Shown piece after piece: positions 34,020 to 43,148 of a stretch of DNA of 64,000 nucleotides. This DNA is from an uncultured Eubacteriales bacterium (lineage in GTDB: Bacteria; Bacillota; Clostridia; Oscillospirales; Oscillospiraceae). The notes below the pieces were generated by a model. The model was not told where the DNA came from, searched no databases, and saw only the letters and a program-made list of their open reading frames with translations. The stretch is taken from positions 1 to 64,000 of the forward strand of contig URAM01000003.1 of NCBI GenBank assembly GCA_900545815.1, written 5' to 3'. How positions within the stretch are numbered: position 1 is the stretch's first letter; every line of letters begins with the position of its first letter. The translations under genes and the position numbers were made by a program.

Positions 34020-35051
34020 CTACACCAGCGGTTTCAGGTTCTCTCTCCACACGGACAAAACCCGCTCCACATCTCCGGTCATGGTTCCGGCAAAATGCAG
34101 CTGTCCAGCGGCGTCCACAGCGCCCACACCGGCAGTATTACAGGCCAGCTCCATCAAATCCGTCCACTGAGCCGCTTCCGAGCGCCCCTTATCCAGGAAC
34201 GCCTTACAAGAGCCGGCCAGCAACAGGTTGCCGTCCTGGGTCAGGCCGTACACATAGGCGCTGTCGCAGGCCACGGACAGAATGTTCTGCCACTGCTCCG
34301 CTTCCTTTCTGGGGTCGTTGGGCTTGCCGGCAAAAGATACCGTGCCATCCTGATGCAGCGCCGCTGCGCAGTCTCGTGCCGCTGTGAGCTGTGCCACGTT
34401 CTGCCAAGATGCGATTGCTTCCGCTGCGCCGGCCGGCAATATGCCGGCCAGGCGGACGGTGCCGCCTGTGGTCAAGCCCACCACATGGCGGGTACCACAG
34501 GCTAGACTCTGCATATCCGTCCATTCCCGCACCGTTGGATCCACCGGAACACCCTGTGCCAGCACTGCGCCGGTTTTCGTGACACCATAGGTGCAGTTGG
34601 GGGCAGCTAGGACGAAACGGATGTCCCGCCACGGATTGGTATCCTTTTGCCCATAGCTGTTGTCCTCGCCCAACACCTTTACAGTGCCGTTGGCGTAACG
34701 CACAGCGCTATTGCGCTCGGTGGCGCTGTACTGCACGGCCTGCTGCTCCACTTGGAGCTGTCCGTTGGCCAGCGCCAGGTAGAGGGCATTCTCCTGCGGC
34801 ACCCAGAGCGCCACGCCGTGGCTGCCCACCGTCAGGCGATGTGCACGAGCCAACTCCGCCCGCTGCTTGCCCCGCCAAGCCGCCTGGGCATCTTGAACGG
34901 TTCTCTGCCACTGCGCCCGACTTTCCTCTCCGGCGAAGCTCTGCAGGTAGGCATTCTGGAACCCACAATGGGCGCAGTCGTATTCTGAGAGCGAAACCGC
35001 TCCCTTCGGTCTGCCGCACACAGGGCAGACCGAAGCCAATTTGATGCTCAT
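34020..35051 (-). CDS. Zinc-ribbon protein with RCC1-like repeats
   Basis: A 343-residue protein. The N-terminal zinc ribbon has C9/C12 and C26/C29 (CPVCG…CAHCG). A short helical stretch follows, then a chain of RCC1-type beta-propeller blades (recurring …CGTRHVVGLTTGGTVRLAG, CDSAYVYGLTQDGNLLLAG, CNTAGVGAVDAAGQLHFAG). The start at ATG 35051 overlaps the stop of the AAA-protease gene (ATGA), so the two are made together. A propeller plus ribbon suggests a docking or recognition subunit for the upstream machine. Last gene of the operon. Confidence 0.8.
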   Translation of the reverse strand: MSIKLASVCPVCGRPKGAVSLSEYDCAHCGFQNAYLQSFAGEESRAQWQRTVQDAQAAWRGKQRAELARAHRLTVGSHGVALWVPQENALYLALANGQLQVEQQAVQYSATERNSAVRYANGTVKVLGEDNSYGQKDTNPWRDIRFVLAAPNCTYGVTKTGAVLAQGVPVDPTVREWTDMQSLACGTRHVVGLTTGGTVRLAGILPAGAAEAIASWQNVAQLTAARDCAAALHQDGTVSFAGKPNDPRKEAEQWQNILSVACDSAYVYGLTQDGNLLLAGSCKAFLDKGRSEAAQWTDLMELACNTAGVGAVDAAGQLHFAGTMTGDVERVLSVWRENLKPLV

Positions 35052-38000
35052 GCGTTGTCTCCCTTCTCCTGTTCTGTTTCTGTATGAGTGACAACTCGCT
35101 CCCAAATGTATTTTACCGGAAGCACATAGTTGATTTCCTCTAAAAAGTGCTCGTCCCCAGAGGTCTGGGAGCCGCAGAGGATGCCAATGATGGCGCCGTC
35201 TTTCTTGGAAAAGACTGGGCCGCCAGAACAGCCCTTTTTGGCCTCCATGTTGGTGTTGATGCGCTCCAGACCGTTCTTGATCTGGGTGGAGGAGATATAG
35301 CCCTGGAACAAACTAGGCTGCAACTCGTTCAGGTCGTCGCTGAGCTTCCCACCGAAGGGGTAGCCCCAGTGATAGATGGACTCGCCAGTTTGGGTGGGCT
35401 GGGACAAGGGGCGCAGAGGCAGGGTGGGATACTCTCCGTCCTCCATCTTCAAGATGGCTGCGTCCAATTCCTTGTCCGACCACACCACGTCCGCCGGATT
35501 CCACAAGGTCTTTTGACCGTTATCCACCTTCAGGCGCACCAGGATGCTGCTGCTGCCCTCAATAACGTGATTACAAGTCAAAATATAGCCGTCCTTGGTG
35601 AGGATAGAGCCGCTGCCGCTGCTGACGCCGCCTTCGTTTTGCGCTCGGATGTAGACCACGCTGGCCACCTGGTTCAGATAGCGATCTTCCCAGTTTCCCG
35701 CTCCTTCCGGCTGAGCCAGCTTGTCCGCCGACAGGGTGAATGATGCCTTGGCCTGCTTGGGGCTGGGGGCAGCAGATTCCTCCCCTTCCTCCCCTTCGTC
35801 AGACAGGTAGGACAGGTACTGCTCCGGCAGGTGGCGCAGAGCATAGACCCGCTGTCCATCCCGAAGCTCCGGATCCCGTGCCCACAGCTTGCGCATCTGA
35901 ACCTCCAGCTTTTCCGCTTCCCGACCGTTGGCCCAGTTCTTGATCCTGGCATCAATCATGTTCTCAAACAGCAGTTCCAGCACCTCCTGCAAATCCTCGG
36001 CCAGGACGAATCGCTTCTTCTGACATTTCTGGAGGAAGATCTGGCACAACTCTTTCGCAGTATAATCCCGAAGCAGGAAATCCTTTTCAAACCGGCTCTC
36101 AAACCCCGGATTGGAATCCAGGAACGCCTTCATGGGCTTAGGATATCCGGCGGCGATGACCGCAAACTCCCCATTCCGGTCGCTCATCTGCTCCAACAGG
36201 GTGTCGATGGCCTCCTGACCAAAGTCGTCGCCGCCGCTGCCTCCTCGCTTCAGGGTATAGGCTTCGTCGATGAACAGTACGCCGCCCATGGCGCGGTCAA
36301 TGCACCGTTTGGTCTTTACAGCGGTCTGTCCCACATACTCTGCCACCAGGTCAGCACGGGTCACCTTTACCGTGTGCCCCCGAGAGAGCAGGCCGATCTC
36401 TTTGTAGACCTTGCCAATCAGCTTCGCCACGGTGGTCTTACCGGTGCCTGGGTTGCCCCGAAGCACCCAGTGGAAGTTCAGGTCATCCATCAGATCCTCC
36501 ATTTCAGGACGTGCGCTGATCTGTCCCAGGGACAGCAGATCCTCCAGTTCCCCCTTCACCTCATCAAAGCCAATGAGCTGCTGAATCTCCTCCATCGCGC
36601 TGCGGGGCTTTTCCGCTGTTTGGGGCGTGCCCTTGAGATAGCGGGTGAACTTCTTGGGCACATGCTCCTCTGTGAGCAGGATCTTCTTTCCGTCCTCCGT
36701 CTCTCGGAATTCCGGATGATCTTCCCATTCGTGGAGCATCTCCCGCAGCAGGTTCTCCACCTCCCGACCGTTGCCCCAATCCCGCAGCTTGCTCTCCCGC
36801 TGCTTCTGATTGGCGAAAAGCTGTTCCAGCTTCTCATCCAGAGAAGGTGTCAGCTCCGCCTTCTGTTCCTGACACATATGACGGAAGATCTTTGCCAGCT
36901 CTGCCGGCGTGTAGTCCTCCAGGACGAATTTCTTCATCCGGCTGGCAAGGCCCGCGTTGGCTTTCAGAAAGTCCTCCATGTCATCCGGGTAACCGGCGCA
37001 GATGACGGCAAACTCGCCCTTATAATCCTCCATGGCCTCCACCAGCTCCCCAATGGCCTCCTGGCCATAACCGCTGCCGTTGCCCTCCACCTTGGTCAGG
37101 GTATAGGCTTCGTCAATGAACAGCACGCCGCCCATGGCGCGGTCGATCTCCCGCCGAGTCTTTTGGGCGGTCTGCCCCATGTATTCCCCCACCAGGTCGG
37201 AGCGGGTGACCTTATTGGTATGTCCTTTGGGCAGGATGCCGCACTCCCGATAGACCTGGCCGATGAGCTTGGCAATCATGGTCTTGCCGGTACCGGGGTT
37301 GCCCTCCAGCACCCAATGGAGCCGCTCCGGCATCCGGATCACGCCCAGCTCCTCGTCCTGGGTGGAGCGCTTGCTCTTGAGCAGCTTGCGCAGCTCCGCC
37401 TTGATGGGTTCGTAGCCCACCAGATCATCCAGCTTTTCCGCCGCCGTCCGGGTGTCCGGCTGGGGCAGGGGCTGCTTGGTGAAGCGCACCAGCTCGGCTG
37501 GGATGTCCGCACCGGTGAGCTGCTGTTTCAGTTCTCTGGGGAAATCCTCGCCGTACTGGCGGATGAGCCGGTCAGTCTGGGCGTCCAGAGAATCCGGAAG
37601 GAACTCGGTGCGGACGTAGCGTGCGTTGCCGAAGGATTTTTCCTTGCCGTGGATCTCCACATAACGAGTCAAGGCGCGCAGGGCGTACTCCTGGTAGTCT
37701 GCATCCGCCTGGATGCCCTGTTCTTCCAGCATGGCCAGCAGGATGGCCTGTAATTGGGCGCCAGAGTAGTTGTCAAAGTGTACGCTCTCGGTGAACCGGC
37801 TCTGGAAGCCGGAATTGTACTTCAAGAAGTCGTCCATCTCGTCCTCATAGCCTGCCACGATGACGCAGATATTCTTCCGGTTCTTCTCCATGAAAGGCAG
37901 CAGCGCATCCAGGATGGGACGGCCACGGCCGGTGGTGTCGGTGGTCAGCTGATAGGCCTCATCAATGAACAGCACTCCATCCATGGCGTGCCTCACCGTC

Positions 38001-40117
38001 TCATAGAAGTCCCCCTGATGCTCCTCGTTGAACACCTGGGACATCAATTCCGAAGCGGTGAACTCCACCAGGTGCCCCCGCTTCAGCATCCCCAGGTTGC
38101 GCAGGATCTGCCCCATGTACCGTGCCACGGTGGTCTTGCCTGTGCCGGGGTTGCCGGTGAACAGGTAGTGTCCCGGCTCCTTCTGATCGCCTGCCAGCAT
38201 CCGGCGGCGAAGCCGCTCTACGGTCGCCTTCACGCCATTGAGACCGGTCAGGCTGTTGAGCCGGTTCAGCGCTTCCGCCTGCATCTCCGCCACCGGTTTC
38301 AGGTTGCCGGACAGGGCTTCCGGAATGTGGTGTGGTTCCAGGAGGGCGTGGGTGACCCCCGTCTCATCGGTCACCGACTGGGCTTCCGGATCCTGTTTCC
38401 AGTTCCGCAGCATTTCATCCAGCAGGTTCACCGCTTCTCTAGCGTTGTTCCACTCCGTGCCCGCCAGGTTCACCCAGTTCTCACAGAAGTTGGGCAGTGC
38501 TGCCTGGAGTTCGTCAGAGAGGACGGCGTTGTTCTTCCGTGTGTGGAAGGCCACGATCTGTTCCATCTCCGCCGGAGTGTAGTCGCTGATGTGCAGGTGG
38601 CGGAACCGTCCGGCCAGACCGGGGTTGGACTTCTCAAACAGCTCCATCTCCCTGGGGTAGCCTGCCGCCACTAAGATGAATTTGCCTTTGTATTGATCCA
38701 TCAGCTTCACCAGCGTGTCAATGACCTCCTGGCCAAAGTCGTTGCCGCTGTCGCGATTGCGCTTGAGGGTATAGGCTTCGTCGATGAACAGCACGCCGCC
38801 CATGGCCTCCTGCACCTTCTGTCGGGTCCACAGGGCGCTCTCGCCCACATGGTTGCTCACCAGCTGGGAACGGTCAGTCTCCACCACATGTCCAGTCTCC
38901 AGATAGCCCATCTCGTAGAATAGCTGTCCGATGAGGTGGGCGGTGGTGTTCTTGCCAGTGCCGGGGTTGCCGGTGAGAAGGAAGTGGATCATCTCCTCCT
39001 TGGGCTTGGGATGGGGCAGGTCAGGCTGGAGGCGGGAGGCAGTCAAGTAGGCCAGTGCGCCAGCCTGGTCGGCGTCACCGGTGTCAAACTGAGCCAAAGC
39101 ATCCTTCAGGGACTGCATCCCGATGAGCGATGCCAGCTGTTCCTTGGCTGAGGTAGGCTGTTTCACGCCCACCAGCTCATAGCAGGCTGCCGGTGTCAGA
39201 GGCTGCCGATCGCCAAAGGCCCGCAGGCGGGTGTATAGATCCTTGATGCGCACCTCCTGCTCGCTGAGAGACATGGCCTGGCGCAAGGCCAGGGCGTTGG
39301 GCGTCAAATCCCGAAGGGACATCCGCAAGCCGTGGCGCACCCGCAGATAGGTGAGCAGGTTGCGCAGCTCGGCCACATTGGGGCAGCCGATCTGAATATC
39401 GTTGACGTTCTTCCCCTGGGGGTCGAACTGGGCGACCTGGTAGACGTTGCCCAAGCGTTCATCGGTGTAAAGACAGACCATGATGTTCTGGTTCTCCGTC
39501 CCCATCCGCTCGTATCCGGCGGTGAGGGCGTGCATAGGGTCATCGCCGAACTCCCGCAGGAAGTCATCCGGATCATTGATGACCACCGCCGTCTTGATGC
39601 TGGCGTTATACATATAGGCGTCTATCTGGCGCTTGACGAAGGTGTTGTCCACCATGCCCAGGTGGAGCGAGCCATCGCCCATCCGGCGGATGCCGATGCC
39701 GGAGGCGGCGCCGGGCGTCCACGTTCCATCGGTCTGCTCCGGCTGGTCGGGAACGGCTTCCGCCTCCACCGGCTGGACAGGCTCTGCTGACGCAGCCGCC
39801 TTTTTGCCCAGCTTGCCCCGTTTCAGGCCGCCCTTCCGATGGGTGGGCGCAGCACCTTCCGGTGCGGGAGCCATCCCTTTGCCCGCACCGCTCCGCCCCC
39901 GCAGGAGGGCGAAGGATTCGTCATCGTAGCAGTAGAGCTTCTGATCCTTGTCGTAAAAGACCACCCGCTCATAGCCGCTGCGCTTCAGCTCCAGCTGGGT
40001 CAGCTGCTCGATATTCAGCTTTAGACCGCCATCGGTGTAGAACTCATCTGCGGTACAGCCGTGGATGAAGAACAGATGCCGCCAGGCGTTTTCCGGTGTA
40101 AAGTAGTTTGCTCCCAT
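35048..40117 (-). CDS. Four tandem CbxX/CfqX AAA modules fused to a trypsin-like protease
   Basis: A 1689-residue protein. After an N-terminal region (~1-330) come four AAA modules of the CbxX/CfqX (SpoVK-like) kind, Walker A at ~382, ~653, ~938 and ~1220 (GNPGTGKN, then GNPGTGKT three times), each followed by VLFIDEAY as Walker B. The first has Asn instead of the last Thr/Ser of the P-loop and may be impaired. The C-terminal ~190 residues are a trypsin-like (HtrA-type) domain with His in CNHVI (~1516), Asp in DAAIL and Ser in GCSGGP (~1628). It probably unfolds or remodels a client and cleaves it, in the cytoplasm. ATG 40117 follows AGAGGAGA. Confidence 0.85.
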   Translation of the reverse strand: MGANYFTPENAWRHLFFIHGCTADEFYTDGGLKLNIEQLTQLELKRSGYERVVFYDKDQKLYCYDDESFALLRGRSGAGKGMAPAPEGAAPTHRKGGLKRGKLGKKAAASAEPVQPVEAEAVPDQPEQTDGTWTPGAASGIGIRRMGDGSLHLGMVDNTFVKRQIDAYMYNASIKTAVVINDPDDFLREFGDDPMHALTAGYERMGTENQNIMVCLYTDERLGNVYQVAQFDPQGKNVNDIQIGCPNVAELRNLLTYLRVRHGLRMSLRDLTPNALALRQAMSLSEQEVRIKDLYTRLRAFGDRQPLTPAACYELVGVKQPTSAKEQLASLIGMQSLKDALAQFDTGDADQAGALAYLTASRLQPDLPHPKPKEEMIHFLLTGNPGTGKNTTAHLIGQLFYEMGYLETGHVVETDRSQLVSNHVGESALWTRQKVQEAMGGVLFIDEAYTLKRNRDSGNDFGQEVIDTLVKLMDQYKGKFILVAAGYPREMELFEKSNPGLAGRFRHLHISDYTPAEMEQIVAFHTRKNNAVLSDELQAALPNFCENWVNLAGTEWNNAREAVNLLDEMLRNWKQDPEAQSVTDETGVTHALLEPHHIPEALSGNLKPVAEMQAEALNRLNSLTGLNGVKATVERLRRRMLAGDQKEPGHYLFTGNPGTGKTTVARYMGQILRNLGMLKRGHLVEFTASELMSQVFNEEHQGDFYETVRHAMDGVLFIDEAYQLTTDTTGRGRPILDALLPFMEKNRKNICVIVAGYEDEMDDFLKYNSGFQSRFTESVHFDNYSGAQLQAILLAMLEEQGIQADADYQEYALRALTRYVEIHGKEKSFGNARYVRTEFLPDSLDAQTDRLIRQYGEDFPRELKQQLTGADIPAELVRFTKQPLPQPDTRTAAEKLDDLVGYEPIKAELRKLLKSKRSTQDEELGVIRMPERLHWVLEGNPGTGKTMIAKLIGQVYRECGILPKGHTNKVTRSDLVGEYMGQTAQKTRREIDRAMGGVLFIDEAYTLTKVEGNGSGYGQEAIGELVEAMEDYKGEFAVICAGYPDDMEDFLKANAGLASRMKKFVLEDYTPAELAKIFRHMCQEQKAELTPSLDEKLEQLFANQKQRESKLRDWGNGREVENLLREMLHEWEDHPEFRETEDGKKILLTEEHVPKKFTRYLKGTPQTAEKPRSAMEEIQQLIGFDEVKGELEDLLSLGQISARPEMEDLMDDLNFHWVLRGNPGTGKTTVAKLIGKVYKEIGLLSRGHTVKVTRADLVAEYVGQTAVKTKRCIDRAMGGVLFIDEAYTLKRGGSGGDDFGQEAIDTLLEQMSDRNGEFAVIAAGYPKPMKAFLDSNPGFESRFEKDFLLRDYTAKELCQIFLQKCQKKRFVLAEDLQEVLELLFENMIDARIKNWANGREAEKLEVQMRKLWARDPELRDGQRVYALRHLPEQYLSYLSDEGEEGEESAAPSPKQAKASFTLSADKLAQPEGAGNWEDRYLNQVASVVYIRAQNEGGVSSGSGSILTKDGYILTCNHVIEGSSSILVRLKVDNGQKTLWNPADVVWSDKELDAAILKMEDGEYPTLPLRPLSQPTQTGESIYHWGYPFGGKLSDDLNELQPSLFQGYISSTQIKNGLERINTNMEAKKGCSGGPVFSKKDGAIIGILCGSQTSGDEHFLEEINYVLPVKYIWERVVTHTETEQEKGDNA

Positions 40118-40135
40118 GATGGTTCTCCTCTGTTA

Positions 40136-41704
40136 TCAGGGTCTGGTCTTTCGTCCAATGCGGGCGGTGACGTCTCTGGTCTGCACCGCACCCTCCGGCG
40201 GAGTAGCACGGGCGGACTCCTTCCCGGCAGCCACGGCGGCGATATTGCCTACGCGAGCCACCTCCTGAGCCGTCCCGTCCCCGTACCGTCTGGCGCAGGG
40301 GAAGGCGCAGCCTTCCACGCCAGCACCTCGGAGCTTTTCCGCCACTTCGTTGACCATGCGATCTCGGGTGATGGGGTTGTTGTCCGCGTTGCCCACGATG
40401 AGCTCCACATGATTGGTGACCACGCCAGCCTCGTCCGGCAGCGGAGTGATGACCACCGCCACCTGATCCCGGGTGACTGGGTTCTGGAAGATGGCGTGGT
40501 ACTCCTCTCGGTTCTCCTCGCTGAAGAAGTCCCCATCGGAGTCGATCATCTCATAATTTTCGTCCAAGATGTGTCCGATCTTGGACGCTGTCTCAAAGCG
40601 GGACAGGGACATGGCCACGTTGATATGGGCGGCGTTTTCCACCAGCACCAACTCCTCCTGCAAGCCGCGGATCTGCTCCACCCGCTCCTGCAATTCTGTG
40701 GTGGTGGCGTTGTCCAGCTGGCTCAGCTGCTGGCGCAGCTGGTTGATGCGCTCCTGGGTGATGGACAGCTGGCCATAAGTCCAATAGTCAATGCCGCTGT
40801 CCTCCTCCACCTGTTCGCCGTCCATGGGGATGGTGTATACCCGATGCTGGGCGGCGTCCAAGCTGTCCAGCAGCTGAGCCTCTCTGGTTTTGACGGCGTT
40901 GAACCAGTAGTTCCACTCCAATTCCGCCGCCGCCAAATCCTCCTTGCTGTCCAAGGCGTCAAAGAAGGCGTCCCGACCGGCGGTGATGGCGGACTGGTAC
41001 TGTCCGCCCTGAATGTCCTCCTGGGCTTGCCGGATCTTCCGCTCCAGGACGGTCATACGGCGGCGATCCAGCAGCTGCGGCCGGAAGCTCTCCCGAAGCT
41101 GGCGCACCAGCCGTTCCGCCTCCTGGCTCCAATACACAGCCAGCTCCCGCTGCCCCTGCTCTCGTTCTGTGATCTGCTGCGCCAGGGCATTGACCTTCTG
41201 ATCTACCTGGCTGAGCTGGCCTTCCCATTTGCTGTTGAGCTGCGCCAGCTCCGCCTGATGCTCTGTCCGCTGCTGGCGGAGCTTTGCATCGGTCTCCGTC
41301 CGCAGCTGGGCAAGACCGGTGCGCAGCTCGGCGCGGCTTTGGTGGATCTCCTCCCGCAGTCCCTGGCGCTCGCTCTGGAACTGGCTCTGAAGCTGCTGCA
41401 TCTGGGCAGCGTGCTGGGTCTGCATGGCACGGATCTTCTCGCTCTGGAGCCGTTCCTTCTCCTTCACCTCTGCGTCCAGCGCCTGGAGGGCGGCGGTGCG
41501 GGCGGCACGCTCCTGCTGCTGTAACTGACGCATCTGCACCGCCATACGCTCATTCTCCAACTGCTGCTGCCGCCGCACCAGCTCCATCTCCCGTTCCAAG
41601 CGGCGGTTCTGACTGCTCAGGCGGTCGTTGTCACTTCTCATGCTGGAGATGCTGTTTCTCAGGATGCGGATCTGCCGCTGTTCAGGGGTTTCCGTATAAC
41701 TCAT
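40136..41704 (-). CDS. Long coiled-coil protein
   Basis: A 522-residue protein. Residues ~8-230 are an almost uninterrupted coiled coil rich in Gln, Arg, Glu and Leu (LERQ-type heptads). A helical part (~230-360) is followed by a short alpha/beta domain (~390-480; FFSEENREEYHAIF…VAVVITPLPDEAG). The tail is Arg/Ala-rich. No enzymatic motif seen. It lies 18 bases before the AAA-protease gene and probably scaffolds it or presents clients. GGGAGG precedes the ATG. Confidence 0.75.
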   Translation of the reverse strand: MSYTETPEQRQIRILRNSISSMRSDNDRLSSQNRRLEREMELVRRQQQLENERMAVQMRQLQQQERAARTAALQALDAEVKEKERLQSEKIRAMQTQHAAQMQQLQSQFQSERQGLREEIHQSRAELRTGLAQLRTETDAKLRQQRTEHQAELAQLNSKWEGQLSQVDQKVNALAQQITEREQGQRELAVYWSQEAERLVRQLRESFRPQLLDRRRMTVLERKIRQAQEDIQGGQYQSAITAGRDAFFDALDSKEDLAAAELEWNYWFNAVKTREAQLLDSLDAAQHRVYTIPMDGEQVEEDSGIDYWTYGQLSITQERINQLRQQLSQLDNATTTELQERVEQIRGLQEELVLVENAAHINVAMSLSRFETASKIGHILDENYEMIDSDGDFFSEENREEYHAIFQNPVTRDQVAVVITPLPDEAGVVTNHVELIVGNADNNPITRDRMVNEVAEKLRGAGVEGCAFPCARRYGDGTAQEVARVGNIAAVAAGKESARATPPEGAVQTRDVTARIGRKTRP

Positions 41705-41725
41705 ATCTAAAAATCCTCCCTACCT

Positions 41726-42343
41726 TTAAAAGGATGTGTGTGCAAACCGTTCCAGCACGTCCTTTGTGGGCACGCCCACCATGCTGATCCTGTCTTCCTT
41801 CCAGAAGAACTCCACCTTCGCTGGCTCCGAACCGTAGTGCTCCACCCAGTCCCGATAGCGGTCGGTCAAGGGGATGGCGTTCTGGTTGGAGGAACCGCGG
41901 AGGTTCTTTCCGTCGTTCAATGCTTCGATATACGCGCCGTCCACCAGCAGGTCACACTGCGCCAGCAGTGCCTGTACCCACAGGTCGTCGCTGGCCTGTA
42001 ATTCCGCCAGGGTGTTGCCGGTATAAAGGATAACGCCGATGTCCCGCTGCCGGCGGATTTTGCCAATCAGTTCACACAGGGCTTCCGCCTGCAAGAAGGG
42101 CTCGCCGCCACTGATGGTCAGCCCCGTCCGACCGGAGCGCAGGATGTCCTCCGCCACCTGGGACGTCTCCGCCCACCAGCCGCCCTCTCTGGGCTGGCTC
42201 TGGGGGGTCATACAGCCAGGGCAGCGGCGGGGACAGCCCTGCACCCAAAGTCCGTAGCGCACCCCTGGCCCCAAGACGGTCACACCGTCCTGGAGGTTAT
42301 GCAGCTGCACCTTCATCTCAACCGCCCGCCCGTCTTCGGTCAT
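41726..42343 (-). CDS. NrdG-like radical SAM (single 4Fe-4S) protein
   Basis: A 205-residue protein of the small radical SAM activase class. The cluster motif is Cys37-x3-Cys41-x2-Cys44 (GCPRRCPGC). The SAM-binding TISGGEPF follows at ~94, and DLLVDGAYIEALNDGKNLRGSSNQN is the typical C-terminal substrate loop of NrdG/pyruvate-formate-lyase-activase relatives. Known members generate a glycyl radical on a partner enzyme, but no glycyl-radical enzyme is encoded here. It may modify an operon product instead. It overlaps the upstream coiled-coil gene by 26 bases; an alternative start is ATG 42316. Confidence 0.85.
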   Translation of the reverse strand: MTEDGRAVEMKVQLHNLQDGVTVLGPGVRYGLWVQGCPRRCPGCMTPQSQPREGGWWAETSQVAEDILRSGRTGLTISGGEPFLQAEALCELIGKIRRQRDIGVILYTGNTLAELQASDDLWVQALLAQCDLLVDGAYIEALNDGKNLRGSSNQNAIPLTDRYRDWVEHYGSEPAKVEFFWKEDRISMVGVPTKDVLERFAHTSF

Positions 42344-43121
42344 CTACCTTTTGTTGGAGGGCTTCCACATCGGCGAGTACATTGCTCAAGATGCGGTCGT
42401 AGTCCGCCATCAGCGCCGCCCCCTGCTGGTTCTTCTCCAACAGAGCCTGGGCGAAGCTGGCCATGTCCACAAAGCCTTCCGCCTCCATGCCCTTCTGGAT
42501 CCGTTCCAGCTCGGCGTAGTAGGCTACCATCTCCTGATAGCTCTCCTTTGCGGCTGCCACCGCCTGAAGCAGCGCATCCAAATCCGGTTCAAACTGCTCC
42601 TTCTGGCGCTGGAGACTGTCCCACTGGGCTTTCAGAGCTTCGGTCTTGCTTTGGAGGTCGCTCACCTCCTGGGTAAGCTGGGCTTTCTGGGTTTCTGCCG
42701 CCCGGTGCTCCGCCTGGGCGCTGTCCAACTGTCCTTTTAGCTGGGTCACCGCCTGCTGCGTCTCGGCCTGCTGGTGCTGGGTCTGGGTCAGCTGGTCTTC
42801 CAAGGTCTTGCGCTCCTGTTGGAGCTGTGTCGCCTTATCCATCTGCTCCTGGAGCAGGGTCTTGTAGTTCTGACTCAGATACCCCTGTCCAAACTGGCTG
42901 AACCGATTGACACCACCGGCTAACCCTAAGTAACCGGCATAGATCTGGTCGAACTCCTGGTTGGTAAAGGCGGCGGGCATATTCTGTTCTGCCGTCCGGA
43001 GGAGGGCGGAACAGGTGGTCAGCAGGCCAGCCACCAAGGCCACGTCACTGTTCTCAGAGACCAGGAGGCTGGCCTGTCCCTCCAACTGTCTCTTTAACTG
43101 TTTCTTTTGTCTGGAATCCAT
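42318..43121 (-). CDS. Coiled-coil protein
   Basis: A 267-residue protein. The N-terminal ~85 residues are helical (…FTNQEFDQIYAGYLGLAGGVNRFSQFGQG). Then a long coiled coil (~85-190, rich in Q, E and L; LQQERKTLEDQLTQTQHQQ). A helical tail (~190-260) includes QEMVAYYAELERIQKGMEAEGFVDM. No known family. It is probably a structural or adaptor subunit of the chaperone operon. Good ribosome site GAGGAG before ATG 43121. Confidence 0.72.
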   Translation of the reverse strand: MDSRQKKQLKRQLEGQASLLVSENSDVALVAGLLTTCSALLRTAEQNMPAAFTNQEFDQIYAGYLGLAGGVNRFSQFGQGYLSQNYKTLLQEQMDKATQLQQERKTLEDQLTQTQHQQAETQQAVTQLKGQLDSAQAEHRAAETQKAQLTQEVSDLQSKTEALKAQWDSLQRQKEQFEPDLDALLQAVAAAKESYQEMVAYYAELERIQKGMEAEGFVDMASFAQALLEKNQQGAALMADYDRILSNVLADVEALQQKVDDRRRAGG

Positions 43122-43148
43122 CCTCTGCTCCTCTCTATCAAAGTCCCC

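Noticed and set aside
35831..39151. Long plus-strand open frames opposite the AAA-protease gene
   Set aside because: Shadow of the four repeated AAA modules on the coding strand; the translated repeats mirror the Walker motifs.
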